Positions 8,094 through 15,762 of a stretch of DNA of 64,000 nucleotides are shown in pieces (within the stretch, counting starts at the first letter, position 1; each line of letters opens with the position of its first letter). The translations under genes and the position numbers were made by a program. The DNA is taken from positions 1 to 64,000 of the forward strand of contig NZ_NTMR01000017.1 in assembly GCF_002307495.1 (NCBI RefSeq), read 5' to 3'. The DNA is from Pseudomonas abyssi (lineage in GTDB: Bacteria; Pseudomonadota; Gammaproteobacteria; Pseudomonadales; Pseudomonadaceae). The notes below the pieces were generated by a model that was not told the DNA's origin, made no database searches, and was given only the letters and a program-made list of their open reading frames with translations.

Positions 8094-9052
8094 TACCCGC
8101 CGAGGTCGCCACACGTCATGTGGCCCACCGCGAAGGCTACGCCCGCGCGGCACAGCCCAGACCCATGGGCATGGGATTGAGCCTGAGCGGGAGACGCAAG
8201 GACGGCAGCCAGTTGCCGGTCGAAATCAGCCTCAGCCCCATCAACACCGCCGAGGCCCGGCTGATTTTCTGCGCCGTGCGCGACGCCACCGAGCGCCGCG
8301 CCACCGAACGTCAGATTCGCCGCCTGAATGAAGGATTGGAGCGCCAGAATACGGAGCTGCAAGCGGTCAACAACGAGCTGGAAGCCTTCAGCTACTCCGT
8401 CTCCCATGACTTGCGCGCGCCGCTCAGGGCCATCGACGGCTTCAGCAAGATACTGCAGAGCAGCCTTGAGGGCAGTCTCAGCGAGCGCGACAGCGACTAC
8501 TTCAACCGCATCCGCAAAGCCGCGCAGAACATGAGCAAGCTGATCGACGACCTGCTCACCCTGGCGCGCGTCACCCGCGCTGACGTCAAGCTGGCCAGCC
8601 TTAACCTCAGCCGTCTGGCCACCGCCGTCGCGGATCGCCTGCTGGAGAACCAGCCCGAGCGCAATGTTACCCTGCAGATAGCGCCTGACATAAAGGTGCT
8701 GGCCGACCCCGCGCTGCTGCAGGTTGCCATGGAGAACCTGTTGGGCAACGCCTTCAAGTTCACCTCCACCAAGGAAAAGGCCCTTATCGAGGTAGGCTGC
8801 ATGAGCAAGGATGGCGAGACGGTGGTTTTCGTCCGTGACAACGGTGTCGGCTTTGATATGAACTATGCTGACAAATTGTTCACCCCGTTCCAGCGCTTGC
8901 ACAGCGCCAGCGAATTTCCCGGCACAGGCATAGGCCTGGCCTCGATCAAACGGGTCATGAGCAAACTCGGCGGCCGTATCTGGGCAGAATCCAGCGTCGG
9001 CGAGGGCGCCACCTTCTATCTCCAATTCGCCCGTATCGGAGCAGAGCAATGA
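8087..9052 (+). CDS. Histidine kinase core (PAS half + HisKA + HATPase), 3' part of the broken sensor kinase
   Basis: From a possible GTG start at 8087 the frame encodes the second half of a PAS domain (LPVEISLSPINTAEARLIFCAVRDATERR) and a coiled linker. A HisKA H-box with phospho-acceptor H107 (SYSVSHDLRAPLRAIDGF) and an ATPase domain follow, with N-box near 216-225 (ENLLGNAFKF), G1 DNGVGF at 251-256 and G2 GTGIGL at 279-284. The kinase core is complete. It probably phosphorylates the Rcp1-like regulator whose ATG overlaps its stop (ATGA). The overlap with the upstream fragment (GTGCTGA) could allow translational coupling, but the sensor link is lost. It may be a remnant rather than a working gene. 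Confidence 0.7.
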   Translation: MLIPAEVATRHVAHREGYARAAQPRPMGMGLSLSGRRKDGSQLPVEISLSPINTAEARLIFCAVRDATERRATERQIRRLNEGLERQNTELQAVNNELEAFSYSVSHDLRAPLRAIDGFSKILQSSLEGSLSERDSDYFNRIRKAAQNMSKLIDDLLTLARVTRADVKLASLNLSRLATAVADRLLENQPERNVTLQIAPDIKVLADPALLQVAMENLLGNAFKFTSTKEKALIEVGCMSKDGETVVFVRDNGVGFDMNYADKLFTPFQRLHSASEFPGTGIGLASIKRVMSKLGGRIWAESSVGEGATFYLQFARIGAEQ

Positions 9053-9480
9053 ACAGACAGAGTATCCTGCTCGTCGAAGATAACCCGGACGATATCGCCC
9101 TGATGCTGCACGCCCTGAGCGACAACCAGATCGCCAACCCCGTGGTGGTTGTCGAGGATGGCGAGCAGGCCCTGCAAACCCTGTTCGGCGCAGCCGGACA
9201 AGCAGAACGTGGCGTCCCTGCGCTCATTCTGCTGGACCTCAACCTGCCCAAGCGCAATGGCCTGGAGGTACTGCGCGAGCTGCGCAACCACCCGAACACC
9301 CGTCTGGTGCCGGTGGTAATACTGACCTCCTCGCTGGAGCCCAGCGACCGCCTGAACGCCTATCAGGCCGGCGCCAACAGCTATTTGCGCAAGCCAGTGG
9401 ACTTCGACGAGTTTGTTCATGTGGCACAGCAGGTCGGCAGCTACTGGCTCCGCCTCAACCAGCCAGCAGTGGACAACTGA
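9049..9480 (+). CDS. Rcp1-like single-domain response regulator
   Basis: The 143-residue protein is a lone receiver domain. It has the acidic pocket at E10/D11 (LLVEDNPDD), the phospho-acceptor D63 in LILLDLNLPKRNG, a conserved T/S in ILTSS and a lysine in LRKP. The Rcp1 subgroup typically accepts phosphate from phytochrome-type or PAS kinases of exactly the upstream kind. It overlaps the kinase gene by 4 bp. With no output domain it would act through protein contacts or as a phosphorelay step. Confidence 0.9.
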   Translation: MNRQSILLVEDNPDDIALMLHALSDNQIANPVVVVEDGEQALQTLFGAAGQAERGVPALILLDLNLPKRNGLEVLRELRNHPNTRLVPVVILTSSLEPSDRLNAYQAGANSYLRKPVDFDEFVHVAQQVGSYWLRLNQPAVDN

Positions 9481-9493
9481 ACGGAGCGACACC

Positions 9494-10534
9494 ATGAGTC
9501 CGGACGACCAAAGCAACCACTGGAATGTCCTCATGCTGGAGGACAACGAAGACGACGCGCTGCTGATCATCAACCACCTTGAGACCCACGGGTGCGACAT
9601 CAGCTGGACGCGTATCGAAACCGAGCCTGATCTGCGCAAACATCTGGCAAACGACGAATGGGATGTCGTGCTGTCAGACTACAGCATGCCCCTGTTCGAC
9701 GGCGTCAGTGCGCTGCGGGTGGTCCGCGAACTGGACCCGGACATGCCCTTCGTCTTTGTATCCGGCACCCTGGGAGAAAAGGCTGCCGTTGCGGCCATCA
9801 AGGGCGGCGCCCAGGACTACGTGGTCAAGCATGATCTCAGCCGCCTGGCGCCGGTGGTCGAACGCGCCATCGCCGACCAGGCGCTGCAAAAAAGGCATCG
9901 GCTGGCCCAGGATGTGCTTCGCAAATTGTCACAGGCGGTCGAGCAGGCCGCCGACAGCATATTTATCACCAATTGCCAGGGCGAGTTCGAGTACGTCAAC
10001 CCCGCCTTCGAGAAGATGACCGGCTACCGGGCAGAAGCGATTGCCGGGCGCACGCCGTCGGTACTCAAGGCGACGCAGCAGAACCCCGCCGCCTACTCCG
10101 AGCTGTGGGAAACCGTGTTGGGCAAGCAGACCTATCGCGGCACCCTGGTCAACCGCAAGCACGATGGCGCAACCTTCTATGAAGAAAAAGTCATTACGCC
10201 GCTGGTTAACCAGGCAGGGCAAATCACCCACTTTGTCTCGACCGGTCGTGACATCAGCGACCGGGTCAAGGCGGACGAGGACCGCGCGCGTCTCAATGCC
10301 ATTCTCGAGGCAACTACCGACATCGTCGCCATTGCCGATGCCACCGGCGCCGTGATCTATGTGAACAAGGCCGGTCACAGCCTGCTGGCCGAGATCAAAC
10401 CGGACAGCAGTGCGACCCAGGCGGCCGGTGAACTGATCGGCAACGCACTCGGACAGGCCGAAAAGCACGGCGTCTGGGGCGCGAGTCGGTACTGTCGGGC
10501 GGTGACGGCCAGACCATATACCTGCACCAGGTGA
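9494..10534 (+). CDS. REC-PAS-PAS N-terminal part of a frameshifted GGDEF/EAL protein
   Basis: Starting at ATG 9494 behind GGAGCG, this frame encodes a receiver domain (acidic residues in LMLEDNEDD, phospho-acceptor D62 in VLSDYSMPLFDG). A PAS domain (about 150-260, QAADSIFITNCQGEFEYVN, TGRDISDR) and the first part of a second PAS (ATTDIVAIADATGAVIYVN) follow. Near 10476-10483 the reading changes: the text GVWGASRYCR replaces the expected continuation, while the frame one base over reads GESVLSGGDGQTIYLHQV, the proper PAS sequence. One missing base therefore splits a gene of about 808 codons. Kinase, regulator and this protein form one signalling cluster. Confidence 0.75.
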   Translation: MSPDDQSNHWNVLMLEDNEDDALLIINHLETHGCDISWTRIETEPDLRKHLANDEWDVVLSDYSMPLFDGVSALRVVRELDPDMPFVFVSGTLGEKAAVAAIKGGAQDYVVKHDLSRLAPVVERAIADQALQKRHRLAQDVLRKLSQAVEQAADSIFITNCQGEFEYVNPAFEKMTGYRAEAIAGRTPSVLKATQQNPAAYSELWETVLGKQTYRGTLVNRKHDGATFYEEKVITPLVNQAGQITHFVSTGRDISDRVKADEDRARLNAILEATTDIVAIADATGAVIYVNKAGHSLLAEIKPDSSATQAAGELIGNALGQAEKHGVWGASRYCRAVTARPYTCTR

Positions 10535-11919
10535 TCATGTCGCACCGTGATCAGAACGGGAACATCGCCTACTTTTCCACCATTGCCCGCAACATCAGTG
10601 AGCGCAAGCAGTTCGAGGCAGAGTTACAGCATCAGGCCACTCACGACGTGCTGACCGGCCTGGCCAACCGCGTATTGCTGGCCGAGCAACTGCAAACCGA
10701 GATGAATCGCTCGCAACGGCGCAACAGCGTGACCGCGGTGGTGTTCCTGGACATGGACAATTTCAAGCGGGTCAACGACAGCCTGGGACACGGCATCGGG
10801 GATCAGTTGCTGCAGCAGGTCAGTGTGCGACTGGGCCGACATATCCGGCCTAACGATATTCTCGCCCGCTACGGCGGCGACGAATTTGTCATTGTTGCCA
10901 GCGACCTGGAGAACGCCGATGCCATTACCGCCATCTTGGACAAACTGAACCGCGCCTTCGAACACCCCGTTCACGTCGCCAGACAGGATATCTTTGTCAG
11001 TTTCAGCGCCGGTATCGCCGTGTACCCGGATGACGGCGGTGACGCAGACACCCTGCTGCGCAACGCCGACTCGGCCATGTATCAGAGCAAGGCCGATGGT
11101 GGTCGCGCCTTTCGCTTCTATGCCCCGGCCATGAACGAGCGCCAGCAACGCTTGCTGGCCATGGAGTCAGAGTTGCATCGGGCGCTGGTGCGTAACGAGT
11201 TTGTTGTGTACTACCAGCCGCAGGCCGAGCTGGCCAGCGGCCAGGTGACGGGTGCCGAAGCACTCATCCGCTGGCGGCACCCGCAGCGTGGGCTGGTGCC
11301 GCCAGACGAGTTCATTCCGTTGCTGGAAGAAACTGGCCTGATCAATGAGGTGGGGCTATGGGTGTTGCGGCGCGCGTGCCTTGACATGACAACCTATACC
11401 CAGACCCACGGCCTGTGCCCTCGCGTCTCGGTAAACCTGTCGGCCCGGCAGTTCGCCTCTGGCGAGCTGGTGCAACAGGTCGCACAAGTGCTGGAGGAAA
11501 CCGGCTTCCCGCCGGACCGGCTGGAGCTGGAAATAACCGAGCAAATTCTGATCAGCGACTTGCAGGCATCCAAGGCTATCCTCGGGGCCCTGCACGATAT
11601 GGGTGTGAGCGTGGCGATTGACGACTTTGGCACCGGCTACTGTTCGCTGGCCTATCTCAAACGTCTGCCACTGCATGTATTGAAAGTAGACCGCACCTTC
11701 GTCGCGGGCCTGCCGGCCGACCACAACGACCTGGCCATCGTGGAGGCGATCATCCTGCTTGCGCACAAGCTGGATCTGCAGGTGGTTGCCGAGGGCGTAG
11801 AAACCCTCGGGCAACTCGAGACCCTGCGCTCACTGGGCTGCGACATGGTACAGGGGTACTACCTCGGCAAGCCCGCACCACTGCAAGCCCTGGCAGAGAC
11901 AGGCGCTTTGGCGCACTGA
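10531..11919 (+). CDS. GGDEF-EAL c-di-GMP enzyme, C-terminal part of the frameshifted gene
   Basis: The frame continues the second PAS domain and then encodes a GGDEF domain with an intact active site, GGDEF at residues 115-119 (RYGGDEF). It also has an inhibitory I-site RxxD at 106-109. An EAL domain follows with EAL at 243-245 (GAEALIRW), DDFGTGY near 350 and VVAEGVET. Both domains keep their motifs, so as a product it could make and break c-di-GMP. The first codon (ATG-like at 10531) has no good ribosome site; it is really the second half of the gene starting at 9494. If the frameshift is real, sensing input is uncoupled. Confidence 0.8.
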   Translation: MIMSHRDQNGNIAYFSTIARNISERKQFEAELQHQATHDVLTGLANRVLLAEQLQTEMNRSQRRNSVTAVVFLDMDNFKRVNDSLGHGIGDQLLQQVSVRLGRHIRPNDILARYGGDEFVIVASDLENADAITAILDKLNRAFEHPVHVARQDIFVSFSAGIAVYPDDGGDADTLLRNADSAMYQSKADGGRAFRFYAPAMNERQQRLLAMESELHRALVRNEFVVYYQPQAELASGQVTGAEALIRWRHPQRGLVPPDEFIPLLEETGLINEVGLWVLRRACLDMTTYTQTHGLCPRVSVNLSARQFASGELVQQVAQVLEETGFPPDRLELEITEQILISDLQASKAILGALHDMGVSVAIDDFGTGYCSLAYLKRLPLHVLKVDRTFVAGLPADHNDLAIVEAIILLAHKLDLQVVAEGVETLGQLETLRSLGCDMVQGYYLGKPAPLQALAETGALAH

Positions 11920-11931
11920 GCGCCTGGGCAC

Positions 11932-12093
11932 TCAGTCGTCGTCGCGCAGCGTACGGCACACCTCGCCAGCGTCCAGCTCGTTCAATTCTTCGCTTTCAAT
12001 CGGGCCTTCCCACTGATCATGCGGCGGGTCCAATTCCGGCAATGGCAGGTGCGGCATGTTGTTTTCACCCGGATGTTTCTGATCAAACGACAT
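11932..12093 (-). CDS. Small acidic protein, 53 residues
   Basis: The frame begins MSFDQKHPGENN with AGGAG ideally spaced (6 bp) before its ATG at 12093 and ends ...CRTLRDDD at TGA 11932-11934. It is acidic (many D and E), proline-rich near PHLPLPELDPPHD and has one cysteine. There is no signal or membrane segment. Its strong Shine-Dalgarno, sensible codon use and convergent position against the GGDEF/EAL gene make it a likely real gene. I do not recognise the family and cannot assign a function. Confidence 0.6.
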   Translation of the reverse strand: MSFDQKHPGENNMPHLPLPELDPPHDQWEGPIESEELNELDAGEVCRTLRDDD

Positions 12094-12275
12094 GACAATC
12101 TCCTGTTAGGGGTTCACAGCCTTAGTCAAGCAGAGCGCCGGGCAGGTTCAAGCCGATTGGACGAGCGGCACGTCAGGGCCTGGCCAGCAGCCACCCCCGC
12201 CCAACCCACAGGACCTTGGGCAGACGACAAGCACAACAGCAACAATCCTGACGGAAATTTGCACAAACTTTACAA

Positions 12276-12292
12276 TTGAGAAGCTTTCTCAA
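12276..12292. promoter_or_regulatory. Fur-box-like palindrome upstream of the PepSY operon
   Basis: TTGAGAAGCTTTCTCAA is a 17-bp palindrome. Its inner 15 bases fit the 7-1-7 Fur layout (TGAGAA-n-n-n-TTCTCA) closely. It lies 52 bp upstream of the ATG at 12345, in an AT-rich promoter segment, in front of an operon of iron-linked families. Binding by Fur is inferred from motif and position. Confidence 0.6.
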
Positions 12293-12344
12293 ATGCTGCA
12301 TAACCGCTAGGCTAGCGCCTTCGTTTTTTTACGTATGCGGCATC

Positions 12345-12947
12345 ATGAAATTACCTTTTCGTTTCGGCACCCTGCGCCAGTGGCACTGGATCAGCTCAGC
12401 CATCTGCCTGGCTGCCCTGCTGCTGTTTTCCGTGACTGGCATAACGCTCAACCATGCGCACCAGATAGAGTCCCGGGCCAAGGTCACGGAAATCGAAGCG
12501 ACCCTGCCTGCCCCGCTGCAGGCCCATTTGCAACGCCGTCCGCCGGAGGACGGCAGTCTTCCGGCCGAGCTGGCCGGCTGGCTGGAGCAAACCCTGCCGA
12601 TCAAGCTGGCCGGCACCACCCCGGAGTGGGATGGCGGGGAGCTGTACATGGGCTTTCCGCGCCCCGGTGGCGACGCCTGGCTGAGCCTGGATCTGGACAG
12701 CGGCGAACTGTTGTTTGAAGACAGCGACCGGGGCTGGATCGCCTATCTGAATGACCTGCACAAGGGCCGGCACACGTCCGTTGCCTGGAGCTGGTTTATC
12801 GATCTGACCGCCGTGGCCTGTCTGCTGTTTGCCCTGACCGGACTGGTCCTGCTGTACCGCCAGGCCAGCCACCGCCGCACCACCTGGCCGCTCACCACAC
12901 TGGGGCTGCTTGTCCCGATACTGATTCTGCTACTGAGCATGCATTGA
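12345..12947 (+). CDS. PepSY-associated transmembrane protein
   Basis: The 200-residue protein opens with RFGTLRQWHWISS and a membrane helix (about 17-37). It has a periplasmic PepSY-like region (ELYMGFPRPGGDAWLSLDLDSGELLFEDSDRGW) and ends with two more membrane helices (about 146-166 and 177-198). The motif YLNDLHKGRH is typical of PepSY_TM proteins, which are found in ferric-siderophore and haem-linked reduction systems of the inner membrane. It is the first gene of a four-gene operon with DUF2271, DUF4198 and a flavoreductase behind a Fur-like box. A role in reductive iron release is an inference from this context. Confidence 0.82.
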   Translation: MKLPFRFGTLRQWHWISSAICLAALLLFSVTGITLNHAHQIESRAKVTEIEATLPAPLQAHLQRRPPEDGSLPAELAGWLEQTLPIKLAGTTPEWDGGELYMGFPRPGGDAWLSLDLDSGELLFEDSDRGWIAYLNDLHKGRHTSVAWSWFIDLTAVACLLFALTGLVLLYRQASHRRTTWPLTTLGLLVPILILLLSMH

Positions 12948-12961
12948 GAAAGGAGACCACA

Positions 12962-13471
12962 ATGAAACCGCACCTGGCCTTTGCCCTGAGTGCCCTGCTG
13001 GGCAGCAGTGCTCTGCAGGCCGCCGAGGCACAACTCACCGTGCAGATTCCACGTCTGGATGTCGCCGAATACCACCGCCCCTACGTCGCCATCTGGCTGG
13101 AAAACGACGCCGGTCATGTCGCCGACCTGACCGTCTGGTACGACACCGAACTGCGGGATGATGAGGGCGAGAAATGGCTGAAGGACCTGCGCCAATGGTG
13201 GCGGCGCAGTGGCCGTGGGCTGGACCTGCCTATCGACGGTATCAGCGCCGCGACTCGCCCGCCCGGTAGCCATGACCTTGCGCTGCAAGACCTGCCGGCT
13301 TTCAAGGAACTGGCCCCCGGCGACTACGAGCTGGTGGTTGAAGCAGCTCGCGAAGTGGGCGGCCGTGAACTGCTGAAGGTGCCTTTCAGCTGGCCCGTCA
13401 CCAGCGCTGCCGACCTCCAGGCCCAAGGCAGCCGCGAGCTGGGCCAGGTTCGCCTGCAACTGACTCCCTGA
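12962..13471 (+). CDS. DUF2271 periplasmic protein
   Basis: The 169-residue protein starts at ATG 12962 behind AAAGGAG and has a signal peptide (MKPHLAFALSALLGSSALQA, cleavage after QAA). The mature part shows the DUF2271 pattern: RLDVAEYHRPYVAIWLEN, LTVWYDTELRDDEGEKWLKDLRQWWRRSG and a C-terminal beta-rich region with PGDYELVVEAARE. Family proteins travel with PepSY and DUF4198 genes in Fur-regulated operons. The biochemical role is unknown. It lies 14 bp after the PepSY gene. Confidence 0.82.
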   Translation: MKPHLAFALSALLGSSALQAAEAQLTVQIPRLDVAEYHRPYVAIWLENDAGHVADLTVWYDTELRDDEGEKWLKDLRQWWRRSGRGLDLPIDGISAATRPPGSHDLALQDLPAFKELAPGDYELVVEAAREVGGRELLKVPFSWPVTSAADLQAQGSRELGQVRLQLTP

Positions 13472-13488
13472 ACAACAAGGACACAACC

Positions 13489-14343
13489 ATGAAACTGCTC
13501 AAACGACTCTCTGTACTGGCGGTTGCCGCCACCCTGCCGCTGACCGCCGATGCCCACCGCGCCTGGATGGTGCCGTCTTCCACGGTGTTGTCTGGCGAAG
13601 CACCCTGGGTCACCGTCGATGCTGCCGCCGGCAATGGCATTTTCTACTTCGACCACTTCCCCATCATGCTGGAGGGCGTTGGTACACCGCCAGCCAACAG
13701 CAATCGCCAACCCGCCCCGCTCACCATCACCGCCCCCGATGGCAGCGAGGCTGAACCGCAAAACGGCCACCTGGGCCGCCTGCGCAGCAGCTTTGATCTG
13801 CAGCTCGAGCAGAAAGGCACCTACAAGATCGCTATCGCCAACAGCGGCCGGGTCATGGGCATGTACGAGCTTAACGGCGAGCGCAAGCGGGTCATGGGCA
13901 GTCTGGATGAGATCGTCAAGCAGATTCCGGCGGACGCCGAGAAGGTCAATATCATTCGCAGCGACTCGCGCATGGAGCTGTTTGTCACCTCCGGCAACCC
14001 GACCGAAGAGGTGCTGAAGGCAACCGGCCAGGGTCTGGAGCTGCAACCCGTGACACACCCCAATGACCTCTACGCCGACGAGGCCGCCGAATTCGTCTTT
14101 CTGCTCGATGGCCAACCGGCGCCCGGGCTGGAAATCGCCCTGATCCCGGCCGGCTCCCGCTACCGCGACAGCGAGCAAGCCCGCGAACTGACCACCGACG
14201 CCGACGGCAAGGTCAGCATTGAATGGGGTCAGGCTGGCCTGTTCTGGCTGGAAGCCGAATACAAGCAGACCGAAGGTCTGGAAGCGCCGGTAACCCAGCG
14301 CCGCGCCAGTTACAGCACCACCTTTGAAGTGCTTGCACCCTGA
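13489..14343 (+). CDS. DUF4198 periplasmic protein
   Basis: The 284-residue protein has a signal peptide (MKLLKRLSVLAVAATLPLTADA) and begins its mature part HRAWMVPSSTVLSG, the hallmark of DUF4198. The family has an immunoglobulin-like beta-sandwich often linked to metal uptake. The C-terminal repeat ATGQGLELQPVTHPNDLYADEAAEFVFLLDGQPAPG also fits. The N-terminal His after cleavage may be a metal ligand. It follows DUF2271 by 17 bp and overlaps the flavoreductase by one base (TGATG), so it is cotranscribed. Confidence 0.85.
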   Translation: MKLLKRLSVLAVAATLPLTADAHRAWMVPSSTVLSGEAPWVTVDAAAGNGIFYFDHFPIMLEGVGTPPANSNRQPAPLTITAPDGSEAEPQNGHLGRLRSSFDLQLEQKGTYKIAIANSGRVMGMYELNGERKRVMGSLDEIVKQIPADAEKVNIIRSDSRMELFVTSGNPTEEVLKATGQGLELQPVTHPNDLYADEAAEFVFLLDGQPAPGLEIALIPAGSRYRDSEQARELTTDADGKVSIEWGQAGLFWLEAEYKQTEGLEAPVTQRRASYSTTFEVLAP

Positions 14344-15641
14344 TGAGCAGCACCGCCTGGGCGCTGGCGGCCAGCCTGCTCTGGCTGGCCGCCACCTGCT
14401 ACTGGCTGCGCCCGTTGTGGCGCCGCCAACAGACCACTGGCGAGCACCAGACCCTGGTGGTCTGGGCCAGCCAGACCGGTCAGGCTGAACGCCTGGGCAG
14501 ACAGGCGCTGCACGCACTACAAGCCGCCGGCCAGCCGGCCGCGGGCTTGCCGCTGGGGCGTTTGACCCCAGCCCATCTTCTTGCCTGTCGACAGCTCTGG
14601 CTGGTGGCAAGCACCTACGGCGACGGCCAGGCGCCAGACAGCGCGCAGGCCTTTGAACATCGCCTGATGCCGCAAGGCCCAGCGTTACCGGAACTGAGTT
14701 TCGCTTTGCTCGGGCTGGGCGACAGCCAATACCCGCATTTCTGCGCCTTCGCCAAACGGCTGGAAAGCTGGCTGCGCGACAAAGGCGCCCAGCCCTTGCA
14801 GGACAGCATCTACCTGGATAATCAGGACCCGGACGGCCTGGTGCGCTGGCGCGCCAGCCTGGCCCAGCACACCGGCCTGCACGAACTGCCGGAGGATGAC
14901 GAGCAACCATGGCAGCCCGTGACCCTGCTCAGCCGCCGCGCGCTGAACCCCGGCAGTCCAGGGCTCACCGCCTGGCACCTGAGCTTGCAGGCTGATGCTC
15001 TGGGACGATGGCAGGCTGGCGATCTGCTGGAGTTGCAGCACGCCGGGCAGCGCCGCCTGTATTCGATTGCCAATCGGGGCGATAGCAGGCAGGTGGAGCT
15101 GCTGGTCCGCCATGTCATGAAAGACGATGGCAGCCAGGGGCTGATGTCCGGCTGGCTGTGCCAGCAGGCAGCCCCCGGTAGCCTGGTCGAGGCGCGGGTG
15201 CATCACAATCCGTCATTCGCGCTACCCGACCGTCGCGCACCGGTCATTCTGATTGGCAGCGGCACGGGGCTGGCCGGCCTACGTGCTCTGCTGCAAGAAC
15301 AGCTGCAGCGCGGGCAACCCACCTGGCTGCTGTTTGGTGAACGCAGCCCGGAGCATGACTGCTGGCTGGCCAATGAGCTGGATCACCTGCCAGCTGAGCA
15401 GCTATTGGTACAGCGCTGCTTCTCACGTGCGCCGACATCCGCTGCAGCGGGTTACGTACAGGACCTGCTACGCGAGCAACCAGAACGCCTGCATGACTGG
15501 ATCGATCGCGGCGCCAGCATTCGCGTCTGCGGCAGCATGGCCATGGGTCAGGCGGTAGACAGCGTGCTGCAGGGGTTGCTCGGCGCCAGCGCCATCAAGC
15601 AGATGGCGGCTGACGGCCGCTACCGTCGCGACATCTACTAG
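14343..15641 (+). CDS. Membrane-anchored flavodoxin/ferredoxin-NADP reductase (sulfite-reductase-alpha type)
   Basis: The 432-residue protein has an N-terminal membrane anchor (AWALAASLLWLAATCYWL) and a flavodoxin domain with an FMN loop WASQTGQAE (about 41-49) and ASTYGDGQAP. It then has an FAD-binding FNR domain (RRLYSIANRGD for the RxYSI flavin motif) and an NADPH site (LIGSGTGLAGLRALLQE) ending in GRYRRDIY. It should pass electrons from NADPH through FAD and FMN to an inner-membrane or periplasmic partner, plausibly the PepSY protein, to reduce ferric complexes. Its stop codon TAG at 15639 doubles as the first three bases of a miniature element. Confidence 0.87.
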   Translation: MSSTAWALAASLLWLAATCYWLRPLWRRQQTTGEHQTLVVWASQTGQAERLGRQALHALQAAGQPAAGLPLGRLTPAHLLACRQLWLVASTYGDGQAPDSAQAFEHRLMPQGPALPELSFALLGLGDSQYPHFCAFAKRLESWLRDKGAQPLQDSIYLDNQDPDGLVRWRASLAQHTGLHELPEDDEQPWQPVTLLSRRALNPGSPGLTAWHLSLQADALGRWQAGDLLELQHAGQRRLYSIANRGDSRQVELLVRHVMKDDGSQGLMSGWLCQQAAPGSLVEARVHHNPSFALPDRRAPVILIGSGTGLAGLRALLQEQLQRGQPTWLLFGERSPEHDCWLANELDHLPAEQLLVQRCFSRAPTSAAAGYVQDLLREQPERLHDWIDRGASIRVCGSMAMGQAVDSVLQGLLGASAIKQMAADGRYRRDIY

Positions 15642-15757
15642 GGAAGCGCTAATTAGTTCCACACGCCCTCTGCGGGTGCTCAAGCGTGCAGCAGCCCGGC
15701 CGGATGCGGCCCAGCCTGAACGCCAGAGGGCATGCGGAATCAATCAGTGCTTCCCTA
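15639..15757. mobile_element. Miniature inverted-repeat element, family B (119 bp)
   Basis: The left end TAGGGAAGCGCTAATTAGTT (15639 on) and the right end, whose reverse complement begins TAGGGAAGCACTGATTGATT, form terminal inverted repeats of about 34 bp. They extend through CCCTCTG and enclose a GC-rich core of about 50 bp. It encodes nothing and differs from the family A elements. It lies between the flavoreductase gene and the convergent TonB receptor gene. A TA target duplication fits, but the repeats also end in TA. The repeat sequence resembles IS5-type ends only loosely; no parent is seen here. Confidence 0.8.
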
Positions 15758-15762
15758 ACCAC

